Shown here piece after piece: positions 11,201 to 21,262 of a DNA stretch of 64,000 nt. Numbering within the stretch: position 1 is the stretch's first letter; every line of letters begins with the position of its first letter. The notes under the pieces are model-generated. The model searched no databases, was not told where the DNA came from, and saw nothing but the letters and a program-made list of their open reading frames with translations. The DNA is from Laburnicola sp. R22_1. Lineage: Eukaryota > Ascomycota > Dothideomycetes > Pleosporales > Didymosphaeriaceae. Position numbers and translations under genes: made by a program. The stretch is taken from positions 806,001 through 870,000 of the forward strand of contig JACONQ010000017.1 in the NCBI GenBank assembly GCA_014281115.1, read 5' to 3'.

Positions 11201-13347
11201 TTCAAAACGTGGATCGGTGGATCACCGGCATCAACAACATCTTTGGCAACACCGATACAGACAACTCCATGACGTTTGCGAAACTCTCCGAGCTCGGCAA
11301 AATGCAGTTGTTACCGGCGAACTCAGACTCGTATTTCTACACTGACACTGTTGTCAATGGAGCCAACCTGGACGCCACAGACTACGACTCCCTTTCGTTC
11401 AATGTACGCGGTCCGTCTGGTGGGTCTTTCGACGTAGTCGTAACTTCCGGCGCCGGTGACGCCACCGTCAATACCAACTCGTACGCATCCTTAAGCCAGA
11501 CCGACTATGCGAACATCACGATCCCCCTTTCAGCATTTTCAGGGCTGGCGACCAGCTCCATCAGTCGTATTACTTTACGCAACTTCTCACCTAATGGCGG
11601 CTCCAGTGCTCAGAATTTTACACTGCGGTGGATCTCTCTTTTGGGAGGACCTGTCCCCAGTCCAGGATCGGGTTGCGTTGCTGCTTCGGGCTACGTCGTG
11701 TTTGACTTCTGCAACACAAACCAGTTTACAACGCATACCAATTCTTTGGGCGCTCCTATCTCGGATGATAATACGATGCGCGACTACAGCCAAACGGCCA
11801 GCGGGTACATCGATCTCATTGCTCGTAATGCAGCCTCATACTTCTATTCGCTCCTGGCACAGCCAAGCAACTGCGCAACAGTGAATAGTACATACAACGC
11901 TGTTGTTCTTACGGTTTCGGGTCCGGAGGGCGCAACTGCTGACGTTGGGTTCAAGCACGGAGGCGCGACCTGCAATACCAACGTGATCACAAGCCTTGTT
12001 CCCATAACCTTCAACGCCGCGACGACGCAGGTTACCATACCTTTCTCGCGCTTCCTGACAGGATTCAACCAAAATAATCTCCAATCTTTTGTAATGGCCA
12101 ACTTCAACACTCCCGGTTCTACCTACCGCGTCCACTCTTTGGTCTTTGTAGGGCCGTCCGATAACCGGGGTTGTGCGCTCTGCGAAGGCTCGATACTCAA
12201 CACGTGCACATTCGTGTCTACGGGTCCGCGTACAAACCAACTCACCGGCCTGGTCACCGACGAGGGAACACTCGACTCCTATTCCGTGAGCAGCGATGGT
12301 TCGCTCAGCCTAGGTACCAACCAAGACGCATACTGGTACTCGAGATTTGGCCCCAATGCATGCTACAACGCCAACGCGGTGAATGCAACGGATCTTCAGA
12401 TGTCCGTCGCGGCTCCCGCAGGGACCACCTTCCGGGTTGATCTTCGTTGGAGGACGGATACGGAGTGTACTGTTTCCTCGCCTGCGTCCGTGGTCCCGAT
12501 CACTTCCTACGTCACGTTTACCGGCAGCACGAGCTACCAAGTCGCACGTATCCCGCTGAGCGATTTCCCCGGCGTCAACGTAAGCACACTCAGCAGCGTC
12601 GCACTCTCCCACTTCAGCCCCGCAGGCATCAAAGTCAACGTGGGCTGCGTCAGTCTCGCATCGACTCCCGCCACACTCCCAGCCAATACATGCACGTGCC
12701 CCGATACAGCCTGGCTCAACTACTGCTACTCCGGAACCGCGACCCGCAATGCAAACGGCGGTGTGCAGAGCGACGACGGCTCCATGCGGATCAGTCCCGC
12801 CATCGTCGACGGCGCTCTCGCACTGCACCCCGCTGCGTCGGGCTCGTACTGGTACTCGCTCATGGACTGCAGGGACGTGTCCACCTCGACGACGCTCTTC
12901 CTCAATGTAACAGCTAACCCGGGCACGACTTTCAACGTGCAGCTGCACAGCAGCGGGGATAGCTGCGCAGACGCCTCGCGAGTCCAACGCGCCAGTGTGT
13001 CGAGCGCTTCGTACGGAGGCATGACGGGCGAGCCTGTGCTTTTGCGCATCTCGCTCGCGGAATTCACCGCGAGGAATAGCGCCATCGATCTAAGCGCTGT
13101 TTATGCCATTGCGCTCGAGGGCTTTAGTGATGGTACGGCGACTTATCGTCTGAACTGTGCGTATTTTGGTGATGATGCGGTTGGTGGTGCTCTGGGCGGT
13201 GCCCGGGATGGGACTGTACAGAGCATAGCGGGGTCGACGGCGAGTTCTGCGCTTTTGAAACGGCAGGAGAGTAGTGTGGGGTGTCGGGTTCCTGCGATTA
13301 CGAATGAGGTTGAGGTTGAGGGGATAGGTGAGGAGCTGCGTCCGTAG
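8244..13347 (+). CDS. Very large secreted protein: polysaccharide-deacetylase-like domain plus five tandem beta-rich modules
   Basis: Exons 8244-8398, 8592-8657, 8710-10307 and 10355-13347 join in phase (2, 2, 1) to give 1,603 residues. It begins with a signal peptide (MRSLISLLLFATLQTCQA). Residues about 95-300 resemble a Rossmann/amidotransferase-like sheet (LLIYTPVNV, RGGNLIFMS). Residues about 310-600 carry a set of polysaccharide-deacetylase-like motifs: TTWDID (Asp316, Asp318), SHSVSHS (His386, His390), YRPG (Arg481) and ILIHP (His577). This order matches CE4-type metal-dependent deacetylases, and the overall look recalls Agd3 (family CE18), the secreted galactosaminogalactan deacetylase of Aspergillus. 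After residue 715 come five related modules of about 160 residues. Many N-x-S/T sites and paired cysteines fit an extracellular protein. No C-terminal GPI signal is obvious. The substrate is unknown; the 193-nt first intron is the weakest splice call. Confidence 0.8.
10680..13165 (+). repeat. Five tandem protein modules in the large secreted protein
   Basis: Five diverged copies, at roughly 10680-11150, 11185-11645, 11675-12150, 12185-12660 and 12710-13165. Each has the order: D-x-G/S-hydrophobic opening, an aromatic SYFY/SYWY/AYWY element, a strand ending in (A/G)P-x-G-x-(T/S)F-x-V-x-L, an I/V-P-(L/F)-S-x-F element (IPLSDF, IPLSAF, IPFSRF, IPLSDF, ISLAEF) and a closing xNFSP-like strand. Cysteine-bearing linkers separate them. 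The pattern fits a jelly-roll, carbohydrate-binding-like fold. DNA identity between copies is low, so the duplication is old. Confidence 0.8.
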
Positions 13348-15405
13348 AGGCTTGTGCTTTTCGTGGGGTTGGTGTAATGGGGAGTTTGTTATTTTGTAAT
13401 TTTATGATTTGATGGTATTATAGATAGATGGGGTATGACTAGATATAGTTTGGAATGACTTTATAGAGCGTAATTGAGCAAAGTTTGGACAATGCTCGTT
13501 TGGCTGTAACAGTGCAGTGTTGCAGTGAGCTGGCGATTTCTGTTCTTATAATATCACGTTGGGTGCCTTTGGGCGTTTGCCGGATTGCTGACGAGCGATG
13601 CAAGGCTTTGAATCGTCTGTGTGGAAAATACCCAGTCATGAGTATACCTGAGGGGAGACGTTCCCTTGCCACTACGATGAAGGTGGGTCGTCGGCTTGTT
13701 ATGGATAACTTTCTTGGGGTTGGCTACTTGGGCACTCGATGGGGTGGAAGTCCCTTTAGTTGTGTGATTGGGAGTTTGTAGTTTCATTCTTAATCTGATC
13801 AGGCGTCAGATTGATGGTCAACTCCAGTTCTTCTGCGTACATGGCTGCTGGTTTGCTCTGCTTCATGGTTGCTACCTAGGGGAGGCGGACACGTCCATGG
13901 ACTTGGTCTCGGTTACTGGATATGACGTGAAAATATACCATATCATCGCAAGAGGCTCCTGCAGGCGCTTGTGTCAGTTTTGGGTTCTCCTGCCGTCGTA
14001 TGGAAATCGCTCCATTGCCGGCACTCGGCGTTCATTACGCACGCATAAGGTATCTGGCCTTATGCGCTTGCGATCTCAGCCGTAACGTGCATATTACCTG
14101 TGGCAAGGAGGGCGAAGGAGAATCGAGGACGGCGTGTGAATGCATGTGATGGTGTTTGATGGATTCGGGATGGGTCGCGATGCTGTAGGCTGTGATACTT
14201 CAACAAGATAGTTTGTGTGCATTGAGGACGTATTTTTTCGAAACGCTTGATCCTATTCAGCATGATACCAAGACAGGATGGTGGCATGTAAAATGTCTGG
14301 AACGTGGAAAGGGTCTGGAACGTGGCAATTGTCTGCAACTTTGGAAAGCTTCTGGTGGGCGTCGCGCATAAGGAAGCCAGCCGCCATCTGGTGCCATCTC
14401 CAACCAAACCAAACAAGCCTACCGGCACTAGGCTTGGCATCATGCCATACGTTCCTTCAAACTTGATGGTTTCTGGCATGAATTACTGCGTTTTCAGCAC
14501 GACACAAAGTTCCTCGCGAGGGGAGCTAAGCCGCCTCTCTAAACGCCAGATCGGAACGCGGCGCTCTTTGCTCCTGCGCGGCCACCGCTGAAACTACCAA
14601 GCCATCGCACCCGTCCGCCCTATTCGTAATCATTTTACTAGATCTGGTCAAGTACCCGGAAACGTCAGTTCTGTCGAAAGCATAGTGTGAGCCATAGCAA
14701 ACCGCACCATGCGTTGCCAAGATGTGTGAAACGTGTGTTTGCGACCCTTCGACGGCACGCCGCACCACTATTTGGGGCCAAGAACTGAGTATTACCTAGG
14801 AACCAACTTCAGACTTTACGACCGACAGACTCTTGCTCGTAGAGATCGTGGTAACCGCATTAGGAACCAATAGGGATTTCTCCGTCTACGAATTCTGGGC
14901 CGATTGTGGGAGGCTTCGGTTGTTCCCAATGCGGTTAATACGGTCCTGATGTGCGACGTTGAAGAATCTGCAGCAGAAGAGAAAGACACACTTGGCGGTT
15001 CATGCACAAGTCTCACTTCAAGTTGAATTCAGGCGCGCAGAGAATGTAGGGATGTCCTGTTCCAACCTGTGTAGGTGCCTGAAGAAGCAAATCAAGATGC
15101 TACATACCGGTATAGGTACCACACAGGGGAAAGTTGAATGTTTGAGCGACACCTAGGCTTCTTGGCCTCGTCGCGCTCGACTATGAAACATGCAGCGTCA
15201 GAACCTCAAGCCAAGGAACACCGTAGGGCCGGTTTCAGGCGTGTATAAGTAGGATGGAGTCCTTAGGTGTTTTCCAGATCGTCATCGCAGGCATCGATCG
15301 ATCGTTACATTCTACATACAGTTTATCCATTCAGTCTTTTCAACGACATTACCTTTTCGACACATTCACAACCTACACTCTTCTTCCAAAATCAAACCAA
15401 TCAAG
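13348..15405. other. Two-kilobase gene-free interval
   Basis: Only short frames without domain-like content. It contains a spaced inverted repeat at 14852-14937 and the promoter of the small secreted protein. Confidence 0.55.
14852..14937. repeat. Inverted repeat with 18-19 bp arms
   Basis: The arm at 14852-14870 (beginning TAACCGCATT) is the reverse complement, with about two mismatches and one indel, of 14920-14937 (ending ATGCGGTTA). The roughly 50-base spacer encodes nothing I recognise. Confidence 0.75.
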
Positions 15406-15921
15406 ATGCACGCCAAATCCATGATTTCGATGTTCGCGATCCTTGCTGGGATTGCTTTTGCTGGTAGGTCTTTTCTCTTGTGTCAATCGGCCCGTCTCAT
15501 ACCTCTATACTGGCTATTCTTGTGTTCTTTCGCATTCATCACAAGATTTCCTAGCCCTGCACTTGCTACTCATGTCTTCTCTTGCCCCAAAGCCTTCTTC
15601 CCAAATCTATCGCTACTGCATTTTCACATCCTTTGTCGAGCCCAAACACATACATTGAACAGAAACTAACCACCTCATTTTGTAGCACCCGCACCCCAGA
15701 GCGCCTTCGTCACCGGTGAAGGAAACGAAGTGTTCGGAAACGCCGGTCTAGAATGCACAGACGGCAGGCGAACCGGTAATTGCGATCGCTTCGGCCGCTG
15801 CTCGCAGTTCATTCCTCCGAACGAGACTAGCCTATTGAACAACGGCCGGGAAGTTGACGAGTGTGTCGCCGGAGGACCAGTGGGCGTCATTGACAAGAAC
15901 GGTGATGTGGCGCCGTTGTAA
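15406..15921 (+). CDS. Small secreted cysteine-containing protein (effector-like)
   Basis: Two exons, 15406-15463 and 15686-15921, joined in phase 1 (GTAGGT donor, TGTAG acceptor), giving 97 residues. The first exon encodes a typical signal peptide ending AGIAFA, and the exon junction falls at the predicted cleavage site, followed by APAPQSAF. The mature chain of about 78 residues has four cysteines (ECTDG, NCDRFG, RCSQF, ECVAGG), enough for two disulfides. An upstream TATA-like GTATAAGT at 15243-15250 lies about 160 bases before the ATG. I do not recognise the family. Size, secretion signal and cysteines are those expected of fungal effectors or antimicrobial-type secreted proteins, but that role is inference. 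Confidence 0.8.
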
Positions 15922-16703
15922 GGAGGATATTCTGGGTGATGAATGAACAATACAAGACATGTCACCTTGAAATTTATCTATCGTTGTGCCACTCGTGATA
16001 ACTGACTTTAACTGAAAATGTTAGGGACGGGCTTAGGTCTAACATTCATTCATTTGCTTTGAGTGGTTGGAGCGTGTAACCTATGTCCCGCGATGCAAAA
16101 GGTGCCGCCTTTGTGTTCGACTACCTATGAGAACGCTATTGTGGCTGAGACGTGACTATCTGTGGGGCGACTTGCGGTATAATGTCACTACAATGTCTTG
16201 CAAGATAGCCGAGGAAACGAAACGATGTGTTCTTACAAAAAGACACGGACGTCTTTCTAACCAAACTGAAAGAGATAGGCATAGAGAGCTTCTTGGACTT
16301 CATCGCATAGGAAATAGGTTCTTTATCAACGACGCTCTTTGTTCCATTGTTGTCATTGTTGTCGACAGCTGCCATACATTCTCCACTGAGCTGTGCTTTC
16401 ATGACGGCTGGTCTTTCAGACAGGCAACAAAGACGACAATTTGGCCGTAACAAAGCCTTTGTGACGCTACATTCGCATAGACAATCTTTGAGTCTAACAT
16501 CATGGAACCCCAACCCGTACTATATATGTCCCTCCCATCCCGTCCGTAATTTCTTCCTTCCATCCAAACACATAAACACTCAACCTTTCCTTGCGCAGCC
16601 TAATCGGACTTCAAAATATCCTTCAAGCCCAGCATCGTCATTATATACAGTACACGCATTTTCCAACCAACCGCACCTAGACATTAATCTCAAGATAACA
16701 AAC
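15922..16703. other. Gene-free interval
   Basis: The frame of the next gene stays open upstream to 16347, but the leading segment has no protein-like character. A C-rich leader with CAAAC-type elements directly before 16704 looks like the 5' untranslated region. Confidence 0.55.
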
Positions 16704-18095
16704 ATGTCGTCTTCCGGTGTCAAACGCAGCGCATCTCATGCCAGCGATTCAGACGGTTCGCCTGCTAAGAAGCAACGAACCGCCACCCCTGTCAACGATA
16801 CGAACCCTCCAAGCAGTCACGATACATCCGTGGCCAACGCGAGTCCGAAGTCATCACCCGGTGTCAAGCGCCGCGCATCCCACGCCAGTGATGAAGACGG
16901 CTCCCCTCCCAAGAAGCAACGATCCGCCACCCCCATCGACAATACGAACCCTACAGAGGCCGGTAGCCCTGGACGGGTAACGCGTTCTGCTTCCTCAGCG
17001 CCGTCCAATGTCCCGGCCGTCCAGCCAGCCACACAAGGTGAGGCGAAGAAGCCAAAGGCAACCCCTCTTAAAGACCTGTTCGTGGACTGGAAGCCCAAGC
17101 TTCCTAAGACACCAGGGTTCAACGCTGCCTGGGGCCTGAAGCTTACACCTCCCCAAGGCGAAGAACCTCGCTCCTATCCCGACCAACCTCCAGCCCGCAC
17201 CAGCAATGGACAGACCGACCCTCCCCTCTGGGAAGACCGCAAATGCCGCATCAGCCGAGGCAGCCGCTTCGTCGACTCATTCCGCCGCGGAGCCAAAGCC
17301 TCGAAAACTGGTCCCCAACTCGACCAGCAACCAAACCTCATCATCCCCCTCATCGACATGCGCCCAACCGGCCCCAAGAACCCGGCCCCTAAACGCCTTC
17401 CAGCATACTACTGCTACAACAAACGTCCCAAAGACTGGGACAACAAACAAGCCATCAAAGCGCTAAACGACCGCCGCCAACAAGCCATCGATCGAATGAC
17501 CCGCGACGCGCCCTGGACCACGTTCGAGCGCGCGTATCTCGCTTCTCTGTTCCGCGAGAACCCCGATATCTCCATCATGGAGGCTACGGAGCGGTTCAAC
17601 CACCGCTTCATGGGCCAGGATTTCGCGCGGGCGACGGCCTTTGAATGGGAGGACCTCTCGGCCGGACGCACGATTGAGAGCGTGCGGCATGAGTATCTCG
17701 CTTTCAAGGAGCAGTATGACGGTGGCGAGACGCCGATGAAGAAGGAGTTGGCGGATACGGCGCTGCTTAGGAAGAAGACGCGTAGAGGGACTGTTAGGGA
17801 GCGCTTGGATGCTTTTGGGACGACAGCTGCTGCCGTCGACGAGCACGACGAGGATGTCGATGATTCCAATCATGGGAGTGGTAACGCCGAGGAGGCGGAG
17901 TCGAAGCCCGTGCCTAGCAAGGAACGCGAGAGCGAGGGCGTGAAAACTCCGTCTGACGATGAGGTTTCTGCCATGCCCGCCTCCCTCAACGAGGAACTGC
18001 TCGAACTCGCAGGCTACGATCAAGCCGACGAGACCGGTGTACCCTCTGCCGTCTCCAGTCGAAAGAGCAGTCTGAGCCGTGAGTCATCCCAGTAA
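16704..18095 (+). CDS. Probable nuclear protein with duplicated basic N-terminal segment
   Basis: Single exon; I chose the ATG at 16704 (463 residues) because the next in-frame sequence, MSSSGVKRSASHASD, is clearly the protein start and follows a typical leader. Residues 5-35 and 53-83 are two copies of a 31-residue unit with GVKR-(S/R)ASHASD and a nuclear-localisation-like KKQR. After a Pro-rich linker comes a folded region (about 270-370), including a helix-turn pattern (PWTTFERAYLASLFRENPD, then ATERFNHRF) that resembles a Myb/SANT-like or homeodomain-like helix set. The C-terminal third is acidic and Ser-rich and ends in RKSSLSRESSQ. No enzyme signature. A chromatin or transcription role is plausible but unproven. 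Confidence 0.75.
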   Translation: MSSSGVKRSASHASDSDGSPAKKQRTATPVNDTNPPSSHDTSVANASPKSSPGVKRRASHASDEDGSPPKKQRSATPIDNTNPTEAGSPGRVTRSASSAPSNVPAVQPATQGEAKKPKATPLKDLFVDWKPKLPKTPGFNAAWGLKLTPPQGEEPRSYPDQPPARTSNGQTDPPLWEDRKCRISRGSRFVDSFRRGAKASKTGPQLDQQPNLIIPLIDMRPTGPKNPAPKRLPAYYCYNKRPKDWDNKQAIKALNDRRQQAIDRMTRDAPWTTFERAYLASLFRENPDISIMEATERFNHRFMGQDFARATAFEWEDLSAGRTIESVRHEYLAFKEQYDGGETPMKKELADTALLRKKTRRGTVRERLDAFGTTAAAVDEHDEDVDDSNHGSGNAEEAESKPVPSKERESEGVKTPSDDEVSAMPASLNEELLELAGYDQADETGVPSAVSSRKSSLSRESSQ

Positions 18096-18232
18096 GTATG
18101 CTCCTTGTGACAACTTGCTGATACTGGCTGGCTATGAGCCGCCACCGAGTCGAGCTCGAAGCTCGAACAAGTCGATAAGTCGACTACGCTCCAATGTTTT
18201 TCCATGCCATTTTAACAAGGTAAGTATAATGA

Positions 18233-18485
18233 CGCGTTTCTTGCATTTGTATGTTTTCTATATCTCGAGTAAAGCACAGCTGTACCCTACTCTCATGTTT
18301 CATTTCCATCTACGTGTTTCTTTCTTGCATTTGCATGTTTTCTATCTATATCTCAAATCAAGCACAAGTATACCCTACGCTCATGTTCCATTTCTATTCA
18401 CCCGTTTCCTGCATTTGCATCTTTTCTTTTCTACGTCGTGAAAAAAAGCACAAGTATACCATACTCTCCTATCTCTCCCTTTTCA
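18233..18485. repeat. Imperfect ~85-bp tandem repeat, three copies
   Basis: Each unit contains TTGCATTTG(T/C)AT, TTTTCTAT, AGCACA, GTA(T/C)CC(T/A)TAC and CTCATGTT(T/C)CATTTC elements in the same order. The third copy is the most diverged. Confidence 0.8.
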
Positions 18486-18804
18486 CTCATTTCAAACATG
18501 CACACATCTCCATGTTCGATTATTCGCACCCAGCAATCCATATAGGTAGTAGGAGATATCTCCATCGTAACGGTGTAGTAAGCCTAGATAGGTAGGTATT
18601 GTCAAACATCCTGGGACACAGAGACTAGACATATCCCCACCCTCTCTTCTACCACCATGGATGGTGCAAGGAAGGCATCTTAGCTCGCGGACGGTGAAAA
18701 ACTATAGTATAGATAGTACTAGGACAAGAGGTTTGAGGACAATGTGTTACCTACCCCAGGATAAGCAATGCGAAGGCCAACTGCTCACCCTAGGATATAT
18801 AGTA

Positions 18805-18833
18805 CCACAGGCTGCATAAAATTCTGCCTGTGG
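18805..18833. repeat. Perfect 8-bp hairpin
   Basis: CCACAGGC at 18805-18812 and its exact complement GCCTGTGG at 18826-18833 with a 13-base loop, adjoining a copy of the dispersed TACCACA repeat. Confidence 0.7.
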
Positions 18834-19313
18834 AAGATGTCTAGCATTTCTTCTTACTTAGTTTGAAGTCCTCGTTGGTATTGCAAGGATGATATAGGGC
18901 ACGCACAAAAGGCGGGTTGACATCATCTATAGGATGGTACGAGGATTCGGGGCAGGCCGTTCGCGGAGAGCGCGAAACGGCGAATCGGTGAGGTTGTTGG
19001 TATGCGCCACATGGATACGGCTTTGAAACACTGCGTGCTCGATAGCGCATTCTTCAATCGTCAGCCGCGTTGGTGTTTTTTTTTTGCCAGTAAACATTGT
19101 TCACACACAGCCCCTACCATTCAGTTTGAGATGGAACGAGTAGTGAAAATACAAAGCCTTGGATGCACTACCATCGTTCACTTACAATCACTATTTCCAT
19201 GCATACATACTGTCGCCCGCGCCATGTTTTCACCTTCACCAACAGTTCTTCAACCGCAGACATAATCTGCTCTTATCCTAAACACTGCGTTCCTATCTCA
19301 CTCCAACTTTGCA

Positions 19314-20216
19314 ATGGCTCAACTGACGGGACGTAGGACCGCCATGTCGACGGACCGCTTCGTGTCGGCAACACCGCAATCAAGCCGGCAGCTAGAACAT
19401 GTCGAAGAGCACCTTGCAGCGCACTATTTCCTCGCGCCGACGGTGCCCTCGCCCTTCGCCGGCACATTCGATGCCTCGCTCGACGCTATCCTCGAGTTCG
19501 GCCGGCATTACCCACAAACGCTGGAGCTCATGGATATGCTGCGCCAAGAGGTCGACCGGAAGACGAACTGGATCGCGCTGCTGCAAGCGGTGCTAGAGAA
19601 ACTACCCCAAGGCCGCCAGCTGGTGGAGGAGTTCTTGTTTCTGGTGACGCGGACGCTGCTCCCCGAGCAGATCGCCGAGAACAGGGCGCTCATGTGTAGA
19701 ATGTACAATGTCAAGCGGAACCTCTCGGCGCGAGTGATGCTGCGGTATGACATGCTGAGCGAGTGGCTCAAACGCGACCATAGCCACTATATCGTCGTCG
19801 GGAGTAAACCCCCACCCGCAACGTCTCGAGCAATCGGTTCTCCTCCCCCGGCCGGATACGACGCGACGCGGCCGACCCAACGACCGCTCATGCCGAACAT
19901 CTGGGCAACGCTCATCGCCGCGCCTGTGGAAGGCTACGGGTGGGCCAAGGTGCGGGAGGCGATGAAGCACCACCCCACGGGACTCGATCGACTACTGCTC
20001 TTTACGGACGAGGAAGTAGCAGGGTGGAGTAAGATGCGGCTTATTCAGATGGCGGCAACAGTGGTCTTGCAGTGGCAGTGGTTGAGGCAGAACACAGAGA
20101 CGCTCGAAGGCATGGAAGTGCATGGCTGGGAGGGCCTGGAGGCGAAGGTGGATGATAATGAGTGGGTGAGGGATTCAAGGACGCGCCACAAAGACAAAGA
20201 GATGCCAGAGAAGTAA
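19314..20216 (+). CDS. Hypothetical protein
   Basis: An intronless frame of 300 residues. I do not recognise it. It is mostly alpha-helical in character: HVEEHLAAHYFLAP, then a long helical block (about 50-165) with heptad-like leucines, a Pro-rich linker around 170-200, and a second helical block with several Trp residues (VVLQWQWLRQ). No signal peptide, membrane segment or catalytic motif. Start may be Met1 at 19314 or Met11 at 19344 (MSTDRFVS). GC-rich third positions and the lack of stops support coding. Confidence 0.65.
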   Translation: MAQLTGRRTAMSTDRFVSATPQSSRQLEHVEEHLAAHYFLAPTVPSPFAGTFDASLDAILEFGRHYPQTLELMDMLRQEVDRKTNWIALLQAVLEKLPQGRQLVEEFLFLVTRTLLPEQIAENRALMCRMYNVKRNLSARVMLRYDMLSEWLKRDHSHYIVVGSKPPPATSRAIGSPPPAGYDATRPTQRPLMPNIWATLIAAPVEGYGWAKVREAMKHHPTGLDRLLLFTDEEVAGWSKMRLIQMAATVVLQWQWLRQNTETLEGMEVHGWEGLEAKVDDNEWVRDSRTRHKDKEMPEK

Positions 20217-21262
20217 CTAACAGTGAACACGCGGTTCGCTCGTCGGGTGGGGGCGATTTGGTGGGTATGGCGAGGCTTACATATCGTCGGTAGAGGTGCT
20301 GTGGTGGCGGTCCGCGTAGGTGGAGTGAGACGGAGTTCCGGACGAGATACGCATGCGAAGCATAAGAACGAGTGTTTCAAGCTTGGTTGATGTGGTTTAC
20401 GGGTGCATGTTTGCTGGGGCATGCCCAGCGTCCATGGCCGCTACAAGGTAGTTTGAATGAGAAGTTTTCAGACGACGATGACGTGCTGCGCAGTGTGAAG
20501 AAGAAAGCGCGAAAGCTGAACGGGAGTAGAAGTACTAGGCGCAATTATGATGGAGAATTCCGAAGCGAAGCTTTGTTTCGGCATCGGCGGGCCCATGAGT
20601 GATGTTGTAGTGTTGTAGAAGGTCGGAGGAGCATGCGTGCGGTTGGTAGGTTAGGCGTCGCGGTTGCAGTGGGAAAAGAGGGCACGGGTCCACGGGCGTG
20701 AGGTTAGCACGCGACTTGGCCATGCAAACCGGCTTGAGCGGCTTCTCGCGTGCGCTGTGCGTGTTCCCGGCGCGTCGACAGCACGAAGGCCAACGCCAGA
20801 AGAACGAGGCACGACGCGCATCGTAAATCATACATGGTGACTGGTCGAGCGAACGCGCGATGACGGGCGCTGGGCGTCGCGCGGCCGTTGCGCGCACGGA
20901 AATTATATCCAATAATCCACCGGGGGTGCCCCTTCACCCACCTGGGCAGATAAGCTAACCACGGTCTCCTTTACGCCCCAGCCTCGCTCGAGTCTGTATC
21001 TGCCCACGGAGCCGCCCCCTCCTTCGGCACACGCACCGCTGCCTTTGCTTGCTTGCACGCTGGGGCCCCGTCGTTCATTCCTACAGTAGTGCCCTCGCTT
21101 TGCCGTGTTTTGCCCTTCACCAGACGAAACGCGCCTCTGACAGTCCCGCCCACGACGCCCGCAGGAAACACTGACAGTACGACGTGTCACAACATCACCC
21201 GCCGCTCGCCCGTTGGTCCCTGCAGATGTCACCCTCCTGAACGCGGCCGAAGAAGATTAGAC
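20217..21262. other. Gene-free interval upstream of the TBC gene
   Basis: GC-rich, with only overlapping shadow frames. No RNA or repeat seen. The last 200 bases are presumably the TBC promoter and leader. Confidence 0.5.

Larger units (their letters stand above)
18096..19313. other. Gene-free interval rich in short repeats
   Basis: Contains three imperfect copies of a roughly 85-bp pyrimidine-rich unit, a member of a dispersed GTGTTACC...ATATATA...ACCACA repeat (18742-18812) and a small hairpin. No coding sequence supported. Confidence 0.6.

Noticed and set aside
14060..14479. 139-codon minus-strand frame
   Set aside because: Contains short duplicated non-coding words and no protein-like pattern.
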